From Amycolatopsis balhimycina FH 1894 (GTDB lineage Bacteria; Actinomycetota; Actinomycetes; Mycobacteriales; Pseudonocardiaceae), in assembly GCF_000384295.1 (NCBI RefSeq), contig NZ_KB913037.1:2027975-2091974 (forward strand): a DNA stretch of 64,000 nucleotides. The letters are read 5' to 3'. The notes beneath the pieces were generated by a model. The model ran no database searches. It saw only the letters and a program-made list of their open reading frames with translations, and had not been told where the DNA came from. The translations under genes were made by a program, and so were the position numbers. This document shows positions 46,363 to 54,775 of the stretch, one piece after another; position 1 is the first letter of the stretch; each line of letters starts with the position of its first letter.

Positions 46363-46773
46363 ATGATGGAGATGGCGACGCACCTGGGCAACGAGAGCGC
46401 GGCCTGGAACCTCGCGGTGGGCTTCGGCCTGCTCTGGGCGGCGCTGCGCCCGGCGACGGCCTCGGGGCTGCTGCCCGCCCTGGCCGGTTTCGTGACTGTC
46501 CTCGGCCTCATGTCGGGCATCGATCTCTCCGACGGCCAGGTCACCGTGTCCCGCGTGCTGTCGCACGGCTTGCTCGTGGCCGGGGTCGGGCTCCTCTACG
46601 GCGTCCGCCGCCAGCACCGCCGCACGTCGACACCAAGCCCGAGCACGCGCGCCGAGCCCACCGCGCACGACGAAGTCGCGCTCGGCTGGGAGCCACCGGC
46701 CGCCAAGGGCGACGGCCGCCGTCCGCGCCGCCGGTTCCCGCACCTGCCGGCCAGCCGCCGCCGCGCGGCCTGA
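46363..46773 (+). CDS. C-terminal part of a zf-HC2 / anti-sigma-like membrane protein
   Basis: A 136-residue frame from ATG 46363 (MEMATHLGNESAAWNLAVGF). It has three membrane segments (AAWNLAVGFGLLWAALRP; LPALAGFVTVLGLMSGIDLS; VLSHGLLVAGVGLLYGV) and an Arg/Pro-rich tail. This is how the C-terminal half of actinobacterial zf-HC2 membrane proteins looks; the N-terminal zinc-binding half would lie where the ATPase fragment now is. It has no ribosome site, so it is likely a 5'-truncated gene. Confidence 0.5.
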   Translation: MMEMATHLGNESAAWNLAVGFGLLWAALRPATASGLLPALAGFVTVLGLMSGIDLSDGQVTVSRVLSHGLLVAGVGLLYGVRRQHRRTSTPSPSTRAEPTAHDEVALGWEPPAAKGDGRRPRRRFPHLPASRRRAA

Positions 46774-46844
46774 TGATCGCGGGGAACCAACCGGGTCCGC
46801 CGGACGACTACCGAGGGAGCCACTCAACCCCCGAGGAGCCGACG

Positions 46845-47072
46845 ATGACCTCACACCCCGCCGACCTGCGCCACATCGCGACCTTCTGCGGCCAATGCAA
46901 CTGCGGCTGCCCTGAACTCTACGTGGCCGAAGGCGCTCCGCCGGAGCGCGCGATCGTCATCACCGACGACTTCGGCCAGCGGATCGAGATGAGCCTCGAG
47001 CAGCTCGAGGTACTCGTTGCCGACGTCAAGGCCGGCGTGCTGGACAAGGTCCTGACGCCGTCGGCCGGTTGA
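46845..47072 (+). CDS. Small Cys-rich protein of unknown function
   Basis: A 75-residue protein with ribosome site GAGGAGCCGACG. It starts MTSHPADLRHIATFCGQCNC with a compact CGQCNCGCPELYV cluster (four cysteines in eight residues), followed by an acidic part (AIVITDDFGQRIEMSLEQLE) and ends VLDKVLTPSAG. No signal peptide or membrane span. The cluster could hold a metal or Fe-S centre, or be a modified peptide core. I do not recognise a named family. A strong hairpin follows at once. Confidence 0.7.
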   Translation: MTSHPADLRHIATFCGQCNCGCPELYVAEGAPPERAIVITDDFGQRIEMSLEQLEVLVADVKAGVLDKVLTPSAG

Positions 47073-47087
47073 GCCACGAGTGAAGCC

Positions 47088-47136
47088 CGCGACGCTCGGC
47101 CTGCTCAACGCCCGCCGGAGCCGGCCGAGCGTCGCG
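47088..47136. terminator. Hairpin terminator after the Cys-rich gene
   Basis: CGCGACGCTCGGCC and GGCCGAGCGTCGCG form a perfect 14-bp stem with a 21-base loop, starting 16 bases after the stop. Confidence 0.75.
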
Positions 47137-47173
47137 CCCACAGCCCTTTCCCCGTTCCTCCACAGTGGACCAT

Positions 47174-47548
47174 TCAAGTGATGATCGCGTGGCATCGGCA
47201 CGATTGCCCTTTCTGGCAACCGCACGAACATCCTGCGGCGCAGTCACAGCGCCCCGTTCCCACGATCCAGACCACCAGGTGTTCCGGGACGCAGTTCGGC
47301 CGATCCGGCTCTGACGTCCGGCCACTACCCATGTGCGCGTCATACGCTGTGAGCAGCGAAGTCGCGAAGTCCGGACAGGGTCCGGCGGGCCGAACCCGCA
47401 TCAGGCGCGTCAGAACGACCAGCCGTTCCGCTGTCTCTCGGCACGCCGGGCACCACGACAAATGGATTTCCGCGGCGGCTTCCTCGGCGGGCGAAGCCTG
47501 TGCATCCACCATCGCCGACACCGCTTCCCGGCACCGCTGACAGTCCAT
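47174..47548 (-). CDS. zf-HC2 anti-sigma-like protein with a Cys-rich C-terminal tail
   Basis: A 124-residue protein starting at the ATG ending at 47548. The N-terminus MDCQRCREAVSAMVDAQASP followed by EIHLSWCPACRE is a zinc-binding anti-sigma motif (Cys-x2-Cys ... His-x3-Cys-x2-Cys). There is no membrane segment. The C-terminus is a dense metal-binding motif, CDCAAGCSCGCQKGQSCRCH, with eight cysteines in 20 residues. It may sense or buffer a soft metal such as copper, in line with the ATPase fragment nearby, but no sigma gene is adjacent. Confidence 0.65.
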   Translation of the reverse strand: MDCQRCREAVSAMVDAQASPAEEAAAEIHLSWCPACRETAERLVVLTRLMRVRPAGPCPDFATSLLTAYDAHMGSGRTSEPDRPNCVPEHLVVWIVGTGRCDCAAGCSCGCQKGQSCRCHAIIT

Positions 47549-47842
47549 GCCGGAGAAGTCGGGCTACCTTCCCGGGGAGTTCCCGCGGATGTCCGTGGGA
47601 ACTTTCCCTTGCACCGGGCCGGCCACTGGAACGCGGGGGCTCACCACCGCGGCCGGGGCCGCGGACCGGTCCCGCGTCCAGGGCCGGCGGTGCTACCGGG
47701 GGTTCCACTCCTGAGGCTACCGGGCAGCCGCCGCCGGTCCGTCCCATCTCCCTTGGTACCCGACCTCGGGGACCACTTTCACGAAAGGCTGCCCTGATCA
47801 GCACCTCGACCGGCGCAAGCAGCGGCGAACATCCGGCGATAC

Positions 47843-48210
47843 TCACTCGACGGTGGCCCGGCGGAAGTGCTGCCGGAAGTTGGCCGGGGTGCCGCAGCGG
47901 ACGGCGATGTCGTCGATGCTCGTGCCGGTGGTTTCGAGGAGTTCGCGGGCGTGGTCGACGCGGGCAGCATTGAGCCACTTCATGGGGCTGGTCCCGGTTT
48001 CGAGGGTGAAGGTGCGGGCGAAACTGCGGGCCGACATCCGGGCGTGCGCGGCGAGGTCGGTGACGTCGGCGGTTCGCTCAGGTGCTGCAGGGCCCATTCC
48101 AGGGTCTCGCCGATCCCGGCGCGGGCTGCCACCACTGGTGGCCGGTCGATGAACTGCGCCTGCCCGCGTTCCTGGTGCGGCGCGGCGATAATGTCGCGCG
48201 CCACGGCATT
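47843..48210 (-). pseudogene. GlxA-type AraC regulator remnant
   Basis: The 3' part has a clear AraC double HTH (VTDLAAHARMSARSFARTFT, GTSPMKWLNAARVDHARELL, GTSIDDIAVRCGTPANFRQH). Its linker in another frame reads AVARDIIAAPHQERGQAQFI, the end of the DJ-1-like domain of GlxA-type regulators. A frameshift near 48078 and the loss of the whole N-terminal domain make it nonfunctional. The 294 bases to its left (47549-47842) show no gene. Confidence 0.75.
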
Positions 48211-48214
48211 CCGC

Positions 48215-48396
48215 GCGGAAGACATGGCCTACGCCACCACCTTGCGGCAGGCCGGCGTGCCGACGGAACGGCACGTGTGGCCCGGCGGCTTCCACGTCTT
48301 CGACCTGGTCGCGCCGCACACTAGCCTCGCGCAGGCGGCAACGAACGCTCGCAACGTATGGGTCGCACGGACACTGCGCCGCATTCGCGCGATCCG
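48215..48396 (+). pseudogene. C-terminal scrap of an HSL-type esterase
   Basis: The plus strand reads EDMAYATTLRQAGVPTERHV then WPGGFHVFDLVAPHTSLAQA and NARNVWVARTLRRI, the end of an HSL-type esterase with its catalytic histidine. It closely resembles the end of the broken esterase at 51109-52084 (ELHVWPGGFHGFDVL, ATRNAWVAR). The rest is missing. Confidence 0.7.
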
Positions 48397-48432
48397 CCAG
48401 TGCTGCGTGACTCTGGTGGTTAGGCTGTCGGC

Positions 48433-48933
48433 GTGGAGACGGCAGAGGTCCTCGAGGTCGTGCGGGAGTGCCAAGCTGCGGGTATCGAGATTTGGATCGA
48501 TGGCGGGTGGTGCGTCGATGCGCTACTCGGTCGACGGACGAGGGATCACAACGATCTTGATGTTGCGGTCAGCCGCCAGGAGGTCTCCCGGCTGCGGGAA
48601 TGTCTTGCGATGCTCGGTTACGCGGCTGAGAACCGAGACGGTGCGACGGAGTGGAACTTCGTGATGGCAAGGTCTGATGGCGGTGGGTCGGTTGATGTCC
48701 ATGTTTTCGAGTTCGACGAGGACGGCAACTGCATCTATGGGATCGAGTACCCGAACGACTCATTCTCCGGCGTCGGCGTGATCGGCGGTGAGCAGGTGCG
48801 GTGTATCAACCCGGAACGGATGTTCCAGTTCAAGACTGCCTATCCGCCTGCGGCGAAGGATCGGCTTGATGTTCAGGCGATGAGTGCACGGTTCGGGTTC
48901 GAGCTCCCGGCTTCCTACCGTATTGGAACCTGA
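48433..48933 (+). CDS. Nucleotidyltransferase, aminoglycoside/lincosamide-modifying type
   Basis: A 166-residue protein starting at GTG 48433. The N-terminal motif IWIDGGWCVDALLGRRTRDH then NDLDVAV contains the GG-W-DALLG-TR-H-DLD pattern of ANT/Lnu-type adenylyltransferases, with two Asp for metal. A second conserved part is SVDVHVFEFDEDGNCIYGIE, and the end is MFQFKTAYPPAAKDRLDVQA. The sequence is visibly less GC-rich than its neighbours, suggesting later acquisition. Antibiotic modification is possible, but many relatives have unknown substrates. Confidence 0.75.
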   Translation: METAEVLEVVRECQAAGIEIWIDGGWCVDALLGRRTRDHNDLDVAVSRQEVSRLRECLAMLGYAAENRDGATEWNFVMARSDGGGSVDVHVFEFDEDGNCIYGIEYPNDSFSGVGVIGGEQVRCINPERMFQFKTAYPPAAKDRLDVQAMSARFGFELPASYRIGT

Positions 48934-49072
48934 CGTGTCGCCGCATTTCCGTTGTTGTCGACGAGTTTGCGGATGATGGTCTGGGCGATGCAGACCTTGG
49001 TGACGGCGCTCTGCGAGATGGGCTCTGGCGCGGATTCCGTGGTCCCGTTACCGGGTGTGAGTTTCGCGGTGG

Positions 49073-49435
49073 TCAGGCCAGAATGACTCGTTTGCGGAGG
49101 AGGTCGAGCTTCGCTCGGCCGTACATCTGGCGCTTGATGGCCTTGATCCGGTTGACGTTTCCCTCGACCTTGCCGGAGCTGGAGGGCAGGGTCAGTCCGG
49201 CGGTGACGGCGGCGTGGTCGCGGCGGATGCCGATGGCGAATGAGTGCAGTTCGGGCTGCTCGTCTGATTCCACTGTGGACAGCCAGCTATCAAGGTTTTC
49301 ACCTTCCCGCTGGACCATCATCGTGGCGAATGCCTTGACGTGCTCCGCGAGGCGGTCCAGGTGTGGGCAGCGGGACCGGATGTCGGCGAGTTGACGCGTC
49401 TCGTCGTCGTCGAGATTCTCCGGTCGGCGCCCTGA
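49073..49435 (-). mobile_element. ISL3-family transposase remnant, C-terminal part
   Basis: Reading from 49435 the minus strand gives RPENLDDDETRQLADIRSRC, PHLDRLAEHVKAFATMMVQR and GLTLPSSSGKVEGNVNRIKA then IKRQMYGRAKLDLLRKRVIL to a stop. This is the end of an ISL3 transposase, including the catalytic Glu in KVEGNVNR. The N-terminal zinc finger and the first catalytic Asp residues are missing, so it is inactive. Confidence 0.82.
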
Positions 49436-49948
49436 CCAGCAGCTTCACCACCACGCCGATCGGCGCAATGTTGCGTTCGATGCAATTCAGCGCGTTACGT
49501 CGGCCGGAAATAGGTCGTGTCGGCAGGCCACGCGTACCAGCGTCCACCGCCGATCGACGGCCGGTCTGCGACCTCGTACACCGTCGCCTGTCAAGCGACA
49601 GCTGTGCTGGCCAAGGACAGGGCGCCGACCAGCAGCGCGACAGGTAACCTGACGCCCCGGCAGGCGCCGGCGTCAAACTATCTGGCCTTTTCGCGCGAGC
49701 CGCTGTGGTCCGTCAGCTCTCATTTGCGGCCCGCGGAGGCTCTAGCCCAGGGGTGACTTGGGCCCAGGTCGGGCGTTCGCGCAGAGTGTGCGCGGCGATC
49801 AGGGATGGGCGAAGGGCGCCGTCGGCAGGCTGGAAGTAGGCGGTGCCGTCGGCTGTGACGATCCACTGCCCGCTCCTCCCTTGACCGGGCCGCCTGCCGC
49901 GATGCCGGCGCCCGCGACTTCGAAGGCGGGCTCGGCGTTCACCGATCC
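49436..49948. other. Stretch without a convincing gene
   Basis: No frame with natural composition and a start is present. Near 49713-49870 the minus strand reads WIVTADGTAYFQPADGALRP and LIAAHTLRERPTWAQVTPGL to a stop, which may be the tail of a lost gene, because it follows the oxidoreductase stop in another frame. Confidence 0.4.
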
Positions 49949-51034
49949 TCAGCTGTTCGCCGACCTCCACCGGCGTCCGGACTTCGCAGCCTGGGACACG
50001 GCCGCCATGAGGTCGGTGTTGTGCCGCGCGAGGGCGAAGTCGGGTGCGGACCGGGTGCCGGTCCGTAGGTCGCGAGCCAGGCAGGCGTACACCTCGGCGA
50101 CGTTCAGCGCGGGGCTTTCCGCGGTGGCAGGGGCCGCGGGCTTGTCGGGAGCGTCGAAGGAGACGCTGGACGCCAGGTTGAGGTCCCCTCCTTGCACTCC
50201 GTAGAGGGAACCGCCGGTGAGCGAAAGCCATCCGTCGGTGCCGCGCAGTTCGAACCGGAAGTCCGCGTCCTCGGGCGGCACACCGCCGACCACGTCGACG
50301 GTCACGACCGCGCCGGTAGCCGTCCGGGCCAAGACGTCGACGTGGTCGGGTACTTCCCGATGTGCTTGTCCGCCGGTGTCGAGGAGTTCGGGGTGTGGCC
50401 ACAGGGTCTCGGCGCGGGCGTCCACCTCGGTGATTTCACCGAGCAGCGCCTCGACGAGGTCGAGGGTGTGGCCGGCGGTGATCGTCAGCAGCGCGGCGCC
50501 TGACTCCTCCTTCTCGAAGTACTCGTACGCCGAGGTGGTCACCGCGCCGAAGCCGGACGAGGTCGACACGACCCGCGCGTTGAGCGGTCGTCCGATACCG
50601 CCCTCGGCGATGATCCGGGCCGCGCGCCGCACCGCCGGGTTGGCGCGGCCCTGCAGACCGATGACGCCGAGCCCGGACCGCGCTGCCTCCGCGAGCTTCT
50701 GCGTCTCGGCGGGAGAGCTTCCCAGTGGCGCCTCGCAGTAGACGGCCTTCCCGGCGTCGAGTGCCGCGAGCACGAGGTCGCGGTGGTCGGGGACCTTGAC
50801 CGCCACGGTGACGATGTCGATCGAGGGGTCCCGGATCATGGCGAGCGGGTCGGTGTGCCACGTCGGTGCGTCGAAGGCCGCCGCGGCCTCGCGTGCGCTC
50901 TCCTCCCGCCGGGTGGCGACCGCGGCCAGCGTGATGCCGTCGAGGGCCCGGATCGCCGGGACGTGCGAAACCTGCGCCCAGCTTGTTCGGGCGTTCGCCC
51001 CGATGATTCCTACGCGCAACTCAGTGGGGGACAT
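49949..51034 (-). CDS. Gfo/Idh/MocA-family oxidoreductase
   Basis: A 361-residue NAD(P)-dependent enzyme starting at the ATG ending at 51034 behind AGGAGGTTCTCCC. The Rossmann part is LRVGIIGANARTSWAQVSHV, followed by AAVATRREESAREAAAAFDA. EAPLGSSPAE takes the place of the EKP motif. The C-terminal domain has ALLTITAGHTLDLVEALLGE with the histidine of the family. The last residues (SGRRWRSANS) look out of character, so the end may be slightly altered. The divergent MmyB-like regulator is two genes away. The sugar-type substrate is unknown. Confidence 0.82.
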   Translation of the reverse strand: MSPTELRVGIIGANARTSWAQVSHVPAIRALDGITLAAVATRREESAREAAAAFDAPTWHTDPLAMIRDPSIDIVTVAVKVPDHRDLVLAALDAGKAVYCEAPLGSSPAETQKLAEAARSGLGVIGLQGRANPAVRRAARIIAEGGIGRPLNARVVSTSSGFGAVTTSAYEYFEKEESGAALLTITAGHTLDLVEALLGEITEVDARAETLWPHPELLDTGGQAHREVPDHVDVLARTATGAVVTVDVVGGVPPEDADFRFELRGTDGWLSLTGGSLYGVQGGDLNLASSVSFDAPDKPAAPATAESPALNVAEVYACLARDLRTGTRSAPDFALARHNTDLMAAVSQAAKSGRRWRSANS

Positions 51035-51108
51035 GGGAGAACCTCCTGATGGGGTCGGCCGTCCGGCGACGGCGGTGGGGTGTTCCGAGCGGGATCGGCC
51101 CGCGGCGG

Positions 51109-52084
51109 TCACGTGCCGATGTGGCGCGCCACCCACGCGTTCCGGGTAGCGGTCATGGCCCGCGCGAGCTCCGTTCCGGCGGCCAGCACGTCGAATCCGT
51201 GGAAGCCGCCGGGCCAGACGTGCAGCTCCGCCTGCACGCCGGCCGCCCAGAGAGCCGACGCGTAAGCGACGTCTTCGTCGCGGAACACCTCGGCGGACCC
51301 GCAGTCGATGAAGGCGGGCGGCAAGCCGGACAGGTCGGTTGCCCGGGCGGGGGCGGCGTAGCCGGATACGTCCGTGGTGCCGCGGCGGTCGCCGAGCAGG
51401 GCGGTCCAGCCGGTCCGGTTGCTCACCCGGTCCCAGGCGCCGATGCCGTCGAACTGCGCCATCGAGACGGACTGGCCGCGGTCGTCGAGCATCGGGTAGA
51501 TCAGGACCCGTCCCGCGAGGCACGGCCCCTGTCGGTCGCGCGCGAGCAGCGCGGTCCCGGCCGCGAGGCCTCCGCCGGCGCTCGCGCCCGCGATGATGAG
51601 CCGTCCGGGGTCGATCCCGAGTTCCTCGTCGTGCTCGGCGGTCCAGCGAAGCCCGGCGTAGCAGTCCTCCACCGGACACGGGTCGGGGTACTCGGGGGCG
51701 AGCCGGTACTCGACGGTCACCGCCACGGCGTCGTGCTCCACGATCCACGATCCACGGCAGGATCTGCGGCAGCCCGAGGAACCGGTCGCCGATGATCATG
51801 CCGCCGCCGTGCGTGTGGAAGATCCCCGGTCCGCGGCCCGCGTGGTCGGCCCGCGCGAGGACCGACACGACGATGTCGGCCCCCTCGTGCCCGGGGATCG
51901 TGACATCGCGTCACGTGACGCCCGCTTCCGCGAGAACGTCGTCGACGGAGGCGTCGGCCCCCGCGGCCTGCCGGGCGAACGGGATCATCTCGGCCGTCAG
52001 CCCGACCGGCAGCTGACCCTCGATGAGGCCGAGCACGACCTGGAGCTCGGGATCGAAAGGGGGACGAGCGACAGTGCCGGTCAT
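51109..52084 (-). pseudogene. HSL-type esterase broken by a 7-bp duplication and an in-frame stop
   Basis: From the ATG ending at 52084 (CCAGGAGGTCCC ahead) the frame reads TARPPF-type residues and MIPFARQAAGADASVDDVLA, then hits TGA after EAGVT. It resumes in the same frame as RDVTIPGHEGADIVVSVLAR and FHTHGGGMIIGDRFLGLPQI. At 51737-51756 the unit TCCACGA is tandemly repeated, shifting the frame. Beyond it lie the rest: EHDAVAVTVEYRLAPEYPDP, GASAGGGLAAG (Ser) and VWPGGFHGFDVL (His). Removing one 7-bp unit restores WIVEHDAVAV. It is therefore a recent pseudogene. Confidence 0.85.
51737..51756. repeat. 7-bp tandem duplication causing a frameshift
   Basis: TCCACGA occurs at 51737-51743 and 51744-51750, followed by TCCACG at 51751-51756. 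One unit is in excess: the esterase reading frame is continuous when seven bases are removed. Confidence 0.8.
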
Positions 52085-52174
52085 GGGACCTCCTGGTGGT
52101 GACCAGCGCCGGACTCGAGGTGTTCATGCCTGGTCACGCTATTTCCGTCCCTGCGGCGCAACCAGGCCGACCGG

Positions 52175-52199
52175 TGCCTGGTCTTCGCTTGACCAGGCA
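52175..52199. promoter_or_regulatory. Inverted-repeat operator of the MmyB-like regulator
   Basis: TGCCTGGTC and GACCAGGCA form a perfect 9-bp inverted repeat with a 7-base spacer. A third copy of the arm, TGCCTGGTC, lies at 52127-52135. The sites fill the gap between the broken esterase (minus) and the MmyB-like gene (plus), so the regulator probably controls both. Confidence 0.72.
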
Positions 52200-52229
52200 C
52201 GACGCGCGGCGGTCTGCTCGAATGGAGTG

Positions 52230-53099
52230 ATGCACGACCCGCGCCCGACGACAGACCGACGCAGCAGGCCCAACGTGGCTCTGGGTGCCTTTCTCCGCTC
52301 CCGCCGGGATCGGCTCACCCCCGCCCAGGCCGGGCTCCACCCCGTGCCCGGCCTCCGGCGTGTGCCGGGGCTGCGCAAGGAGGAGGTCGCCGGCCTGGCG
52401 GGGATCAGCCCGGATCACTACAGCCGGCTGGAACAGGGGCGCCAGCGCACGTTGAGCGACGACCTGTGCGAGGCGCTCGCGCTGGCGCTGAACCTCACCG
52501 ACGTCGAGCGCAAGCACCTGCGGTCCCTGGCCGACCCCGGATCCCGTCGCGGCAGCTGGGACCGCCCGCAGCAGCCGGAACCGGGGCTGCTGCGCGTGAT
52601 GACCGCACTGGACCACCTGCCGGCACTCCTGCTGGGACGGCGCTCCGACGTCCTGGCCACCAACGCACTGCTCGCGGAGACTCTGGGGGTGACGTTCGAA
52701 GCGGGAACGTCCTTCGTGCGGTGGCTCCTGCTCGACGAAGCCGCCCGCGCGCGCATCGTCAACTGGACCGACTACGCGCGTGCCGCCGTGGGCGCGCTGC
52801 GCTACGAGCTCGGCAGGTACCCGCACGACCGGGCGCTCGCCGCGCTGATCAAGGACCTGCGCGCCCGGGACCCCGACGTCGATCGCTGGTGGCACGACCA
52901 GGGGGTCACCGACCGCACCTCGGTCACCAAGCGCATCGCCCACCCGACCGGCGGGCCGCTCGAGTTCGGCGTCGAAGCGGTGACCCTCCCCCAGAGCTCC
53001 GACCAGCAACTGGTGATCTACACGGTCGAGCCCGATTCGCCCACCGCGCGCGTGCTCCCCCTCATGCACAGCAGCGCGCTGCAAGCCGCCCGTGGATGA
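52230..53099 (+). CDS. MmyB-like helix-turn-helix regulator
   Basis: A 289-residue regulator. The N-terminal HTH_31-type domain is LGAFLRSRRDRLTPAQAGLH then VPGLRKEEVAGLAGISPDHY and SRLEQGRQRTLSDDLCEALA. The C-terminal PAS-like MmyB ligand domain has LPALLLGRRSDVLATNALLA, SFVRWLLLDEAARARIVNWT and PTGGPLEFGVEAVTLPQSSD. The start is ATG 52230 behind GGAGTG. It is divergent from the esterase pseudogene, a typical MmyB-target layout. The ligand may be a fatty acid, by family knowledge. Confidence 0.9.
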   Translation: MHDPRPTTDRRSRPNVALGAFLRSRRDRLTPAQAGLHPVPGLRRVPGLRKEEVAGLAGISPDHYSRLEQGRQRTLSDDLCEALALALNLTDVERKHLRSLADPGSRRGSWDRPQQPEPGLLRVMTALDHLPALLLGRRSDVLATNALLAETLGVTFEAGTSFVRWLLLDEAARARIVNWTDYARAAVGALRYELGRYPHDRALAALIKDLRARDPDVDRWWHDQGVTDRTSVTKRIAHPTGGPLEFGVEAVTLPQSSDQQLVIYTVEPDSPTARVLPLMHSSALQAARG

Positions 53100-53174
53100 G
53101 GCACCGCGGCGGCCTTCCCCGCGTCTGCGGATGCGAGCTTCGTCAGCGGTGCGGGCTGCCGCGGCTGAGCGAGG

Positions 53175-53310
53175 TCAGGCGACCCGCGGCGGGGTGACGC
53201 CGTCGTACCAGTTCGGGATCGCCCCCATTTCTTCGGAGCGCGCCCCGTGGACACGGATCGTGTCGAGGTCGGCCAGCTGGTCGGGGCTCAGCGCTGCGGC
53301 GAAGTACTCA
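53175..53310 (-). pseudogene. Aldo/keto reductase C-terminal scrap
   Basis: The minus strand reads FAAALSPDQLADLDTIRVHG then SEEMGAIPNWYDGVTPPRVA to a stop, like the tail of an aldo/keto reductase. The first 280 or so residues are missing; the fragment meets the integrase gene at about 53310. Confidence 0.55.
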
Positions 53311-54284
53311 AGCTGCGCCTGGACTGCATCGGCCGCTACCACGGCCTGCCGATGCTCTGGCACGACCAGACCAAGGTCGGCAACTACAACGAGGCGATCC
53401 GCATCCCGGAAGTCCTCTACGCCCGGCTCGACAAACGACGGACCAAGTCGTTGCGCTTGTTCGAAAACAACAACGGCTACCAGCCGAGCCCTGAGCAGCG
53501 AGAGGCGATGGCACTGTTCCCGACCAAGGCCCGCAACAGGGACGGGGCTCGGTCGGTCTCCTACACGTTCTTCAACGGCCATTTCAAGCTCTGGGTGATC
53601 GGGCTGGCACTCGGATCCGCCGTCCCGCACCAGGCCCGGCATACGCTGGCGACGAACCTCCTGCGCGCCGGCGCCAGCCTCGCCCACATCCGCCGATACC
53701 TGGGCCAGGTCAGCGACCGCATGGCCGAGCATTACACCAAGGTCGCCCACTCCGACCTCGAAGACGTGCTGAACGCCGTCTGGGTCGCCGGGCCCGGCTC
53801 CACAAACCCCGGCGAACTCCTTGCCGGTGCTTCCAAGCCCCTGAAACGCGAGGAAGCGCTCGCGCTCGCCCTGGACCTCTCCCGCCGCAGCACCCCGGCC
53901 GACGGCGGCTTCTGCACCTTCCAGCCCGTCGTCAACGGGGCCGCCTGCCCCTGGAAACTCGACTGCGAAAACTGCGACAAGTTCGTCCTCTCCGGCGCAG
54001 ACCTGCTCTACTGGCGCCGCAAACAGGAGCAATGGCGCTCGATCGCCGAACGAGCGCCCGACGACGCCACCGCGAACTATCTGCACCAGGTCTTCGAGCC
54101 GACCGCCCGCGCGATCGAGGGCCTGGAGAAGGCGCTGGCCAGTCTCGGGCTCCTCGACGAGGCCCTCGCCCTTGACCTGCGCCGGCCGCAGGACTACTTC
54201 CACCGCATCTGGAGCACCAACTTCCGCGCCAACGACCTGGCCGACCTCGACTGCACCGATCCGATCGAGGACGAACAGGCATGA
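53247..54284 (+). pseudogene. Tn554-type tyrosine recombinase without its N-terminal part
   Basis: The natural sequence begins near 53311 (GEVLKLRLDCIGRYHGLPML) inside a 345-residue frame. The catalytic part has PHQARHTLATNLLRAGASLA (His-x2-Arg box) and LGQVSDRMAEHYTKVAH with the nucleophile Tyr. A zinc-like C-terminal part follows (CTFQPVVNGAACPWKLDCEN, CDKFVLSG), as in Tn554 TnpA/TnpB-type proteins. The N-terminal core-binding domain is missing, and the first catalytic Arg is probably lost at the junction. The stop overlaps the next start (ATGA), as in intact Tn554-like elements. Confidence 0.78.
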
Positions 54285-54465
54285 GCGCCTCGACCACCAG
54301 GACGCAGACCGCGGCCGCCAACCATGCTCGGCACAGCACGGTCCAGGCGATGCTCGACCGGATCCGCACGACGTCAGGCCGTACGGTCCGCGACCACAGG
54401 AAGGTCACCTTCGCGGCCGTTGCCCGCGACGCCGGCGTCTCCCGGACGTTCCTCGGCCTGCGCCA
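54281..54465 (+). pseudogene. DUF6262 (TnpC-like) gene, truncated
   Basis: The first 60 or so residues match the family (RHSTVQAMLDRIRTTSGRTV, KVTFAAVARDAGVSRTFL). After that the sequence is antisense to a lyase fragment. In Tn554-type transposons this small protein accompanies the recombinases. With the upstream gene it marks the left-over right half of such an element. Confidence 0.65.
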
Positions 54466-54575
54466 AGGCGACTTCGACGCGGACAACTTGGTCCACATAG
54501 GACCGATCTTCGAAGACCGCCCGCATCTCGGCTGTCCCGAACAAGTCCCGGAACAAGAAGAGTCGAAAACGGTGC
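54466..54575 (-). pseudogene. N-terminal scrap of a fumarase/adenylosuccinate lyase-superfamily enzyme (PcaB-like)
   Basis: The minus strand reads FRDLFGTAEMRAVFEDRSYV then DQVVRVEVALAQAEE, the start of a 3-carboxymuconate cycloisomerase-type lyase. Only 35 residues remain, squeezed between the DUF6262 fragment and an aldehyde dehydrogenase fragment. Confidence 0.6.
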
Positions 54576-54581
54576 TGCCGG

Positions 54582-54775
54582 TCATCGGCCGCTCTCCCCG
54601 GACTGAGGAGTACCCATGTGGATGGCGATGTACTTCTGCTCCAGGTATTCGTCGATCCCGGTGTTGCCACCCTCCCGGCCGATGCCGGACTGCTTCATGC
54701 CCCCGAAGGGCGCGCTCGGGTCGGACACGTAGCCGCGGTTGAGACCCACCATGCCCGTCTCGAGCCGAGTGCCGG
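54582..54775 (-). pseudogene. Succinate-semialdehyde dehydrogenase C-terminal scrap
   Basis: The minus strand reads [20 protein letters not shown] then [20 protein letters not shown] and [12 protein letters not shown] to a stop. This is the end of an aldehyde dehydrogenase of the GabD type. It is fused in frame-shifted form to the CoiA-like gene upstream. Confidence 0.78.

Noticed and set aside
44670..47072. Very long open frame on the plus strand opposite the esterase and ATPase genes
   Set aside because: It is antisense to clear enzyme motifs, full of Arg/Ser/Pro, and open only because of third-position GC bias. Only its last 75 codons, from ATG 46845, have a ribosome site and natural sequence.
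46363..47548. One split zf-HC2 gene made of the 46363 and 47174 pieces
   Set aside because: They lie on opposite strands, and the 47174 protein has its own complete C-terminal Cys tail and stop, so they are different genes.
49949..51868. A 639-residue fusion of esterase and Gfo/Idh/MocA protein
   Set aside because: The first half is the esterase read out of frame after the 7-bp duplication. The ATG ending at 51034 has a good ribosome site and starts the Rossmann fold.
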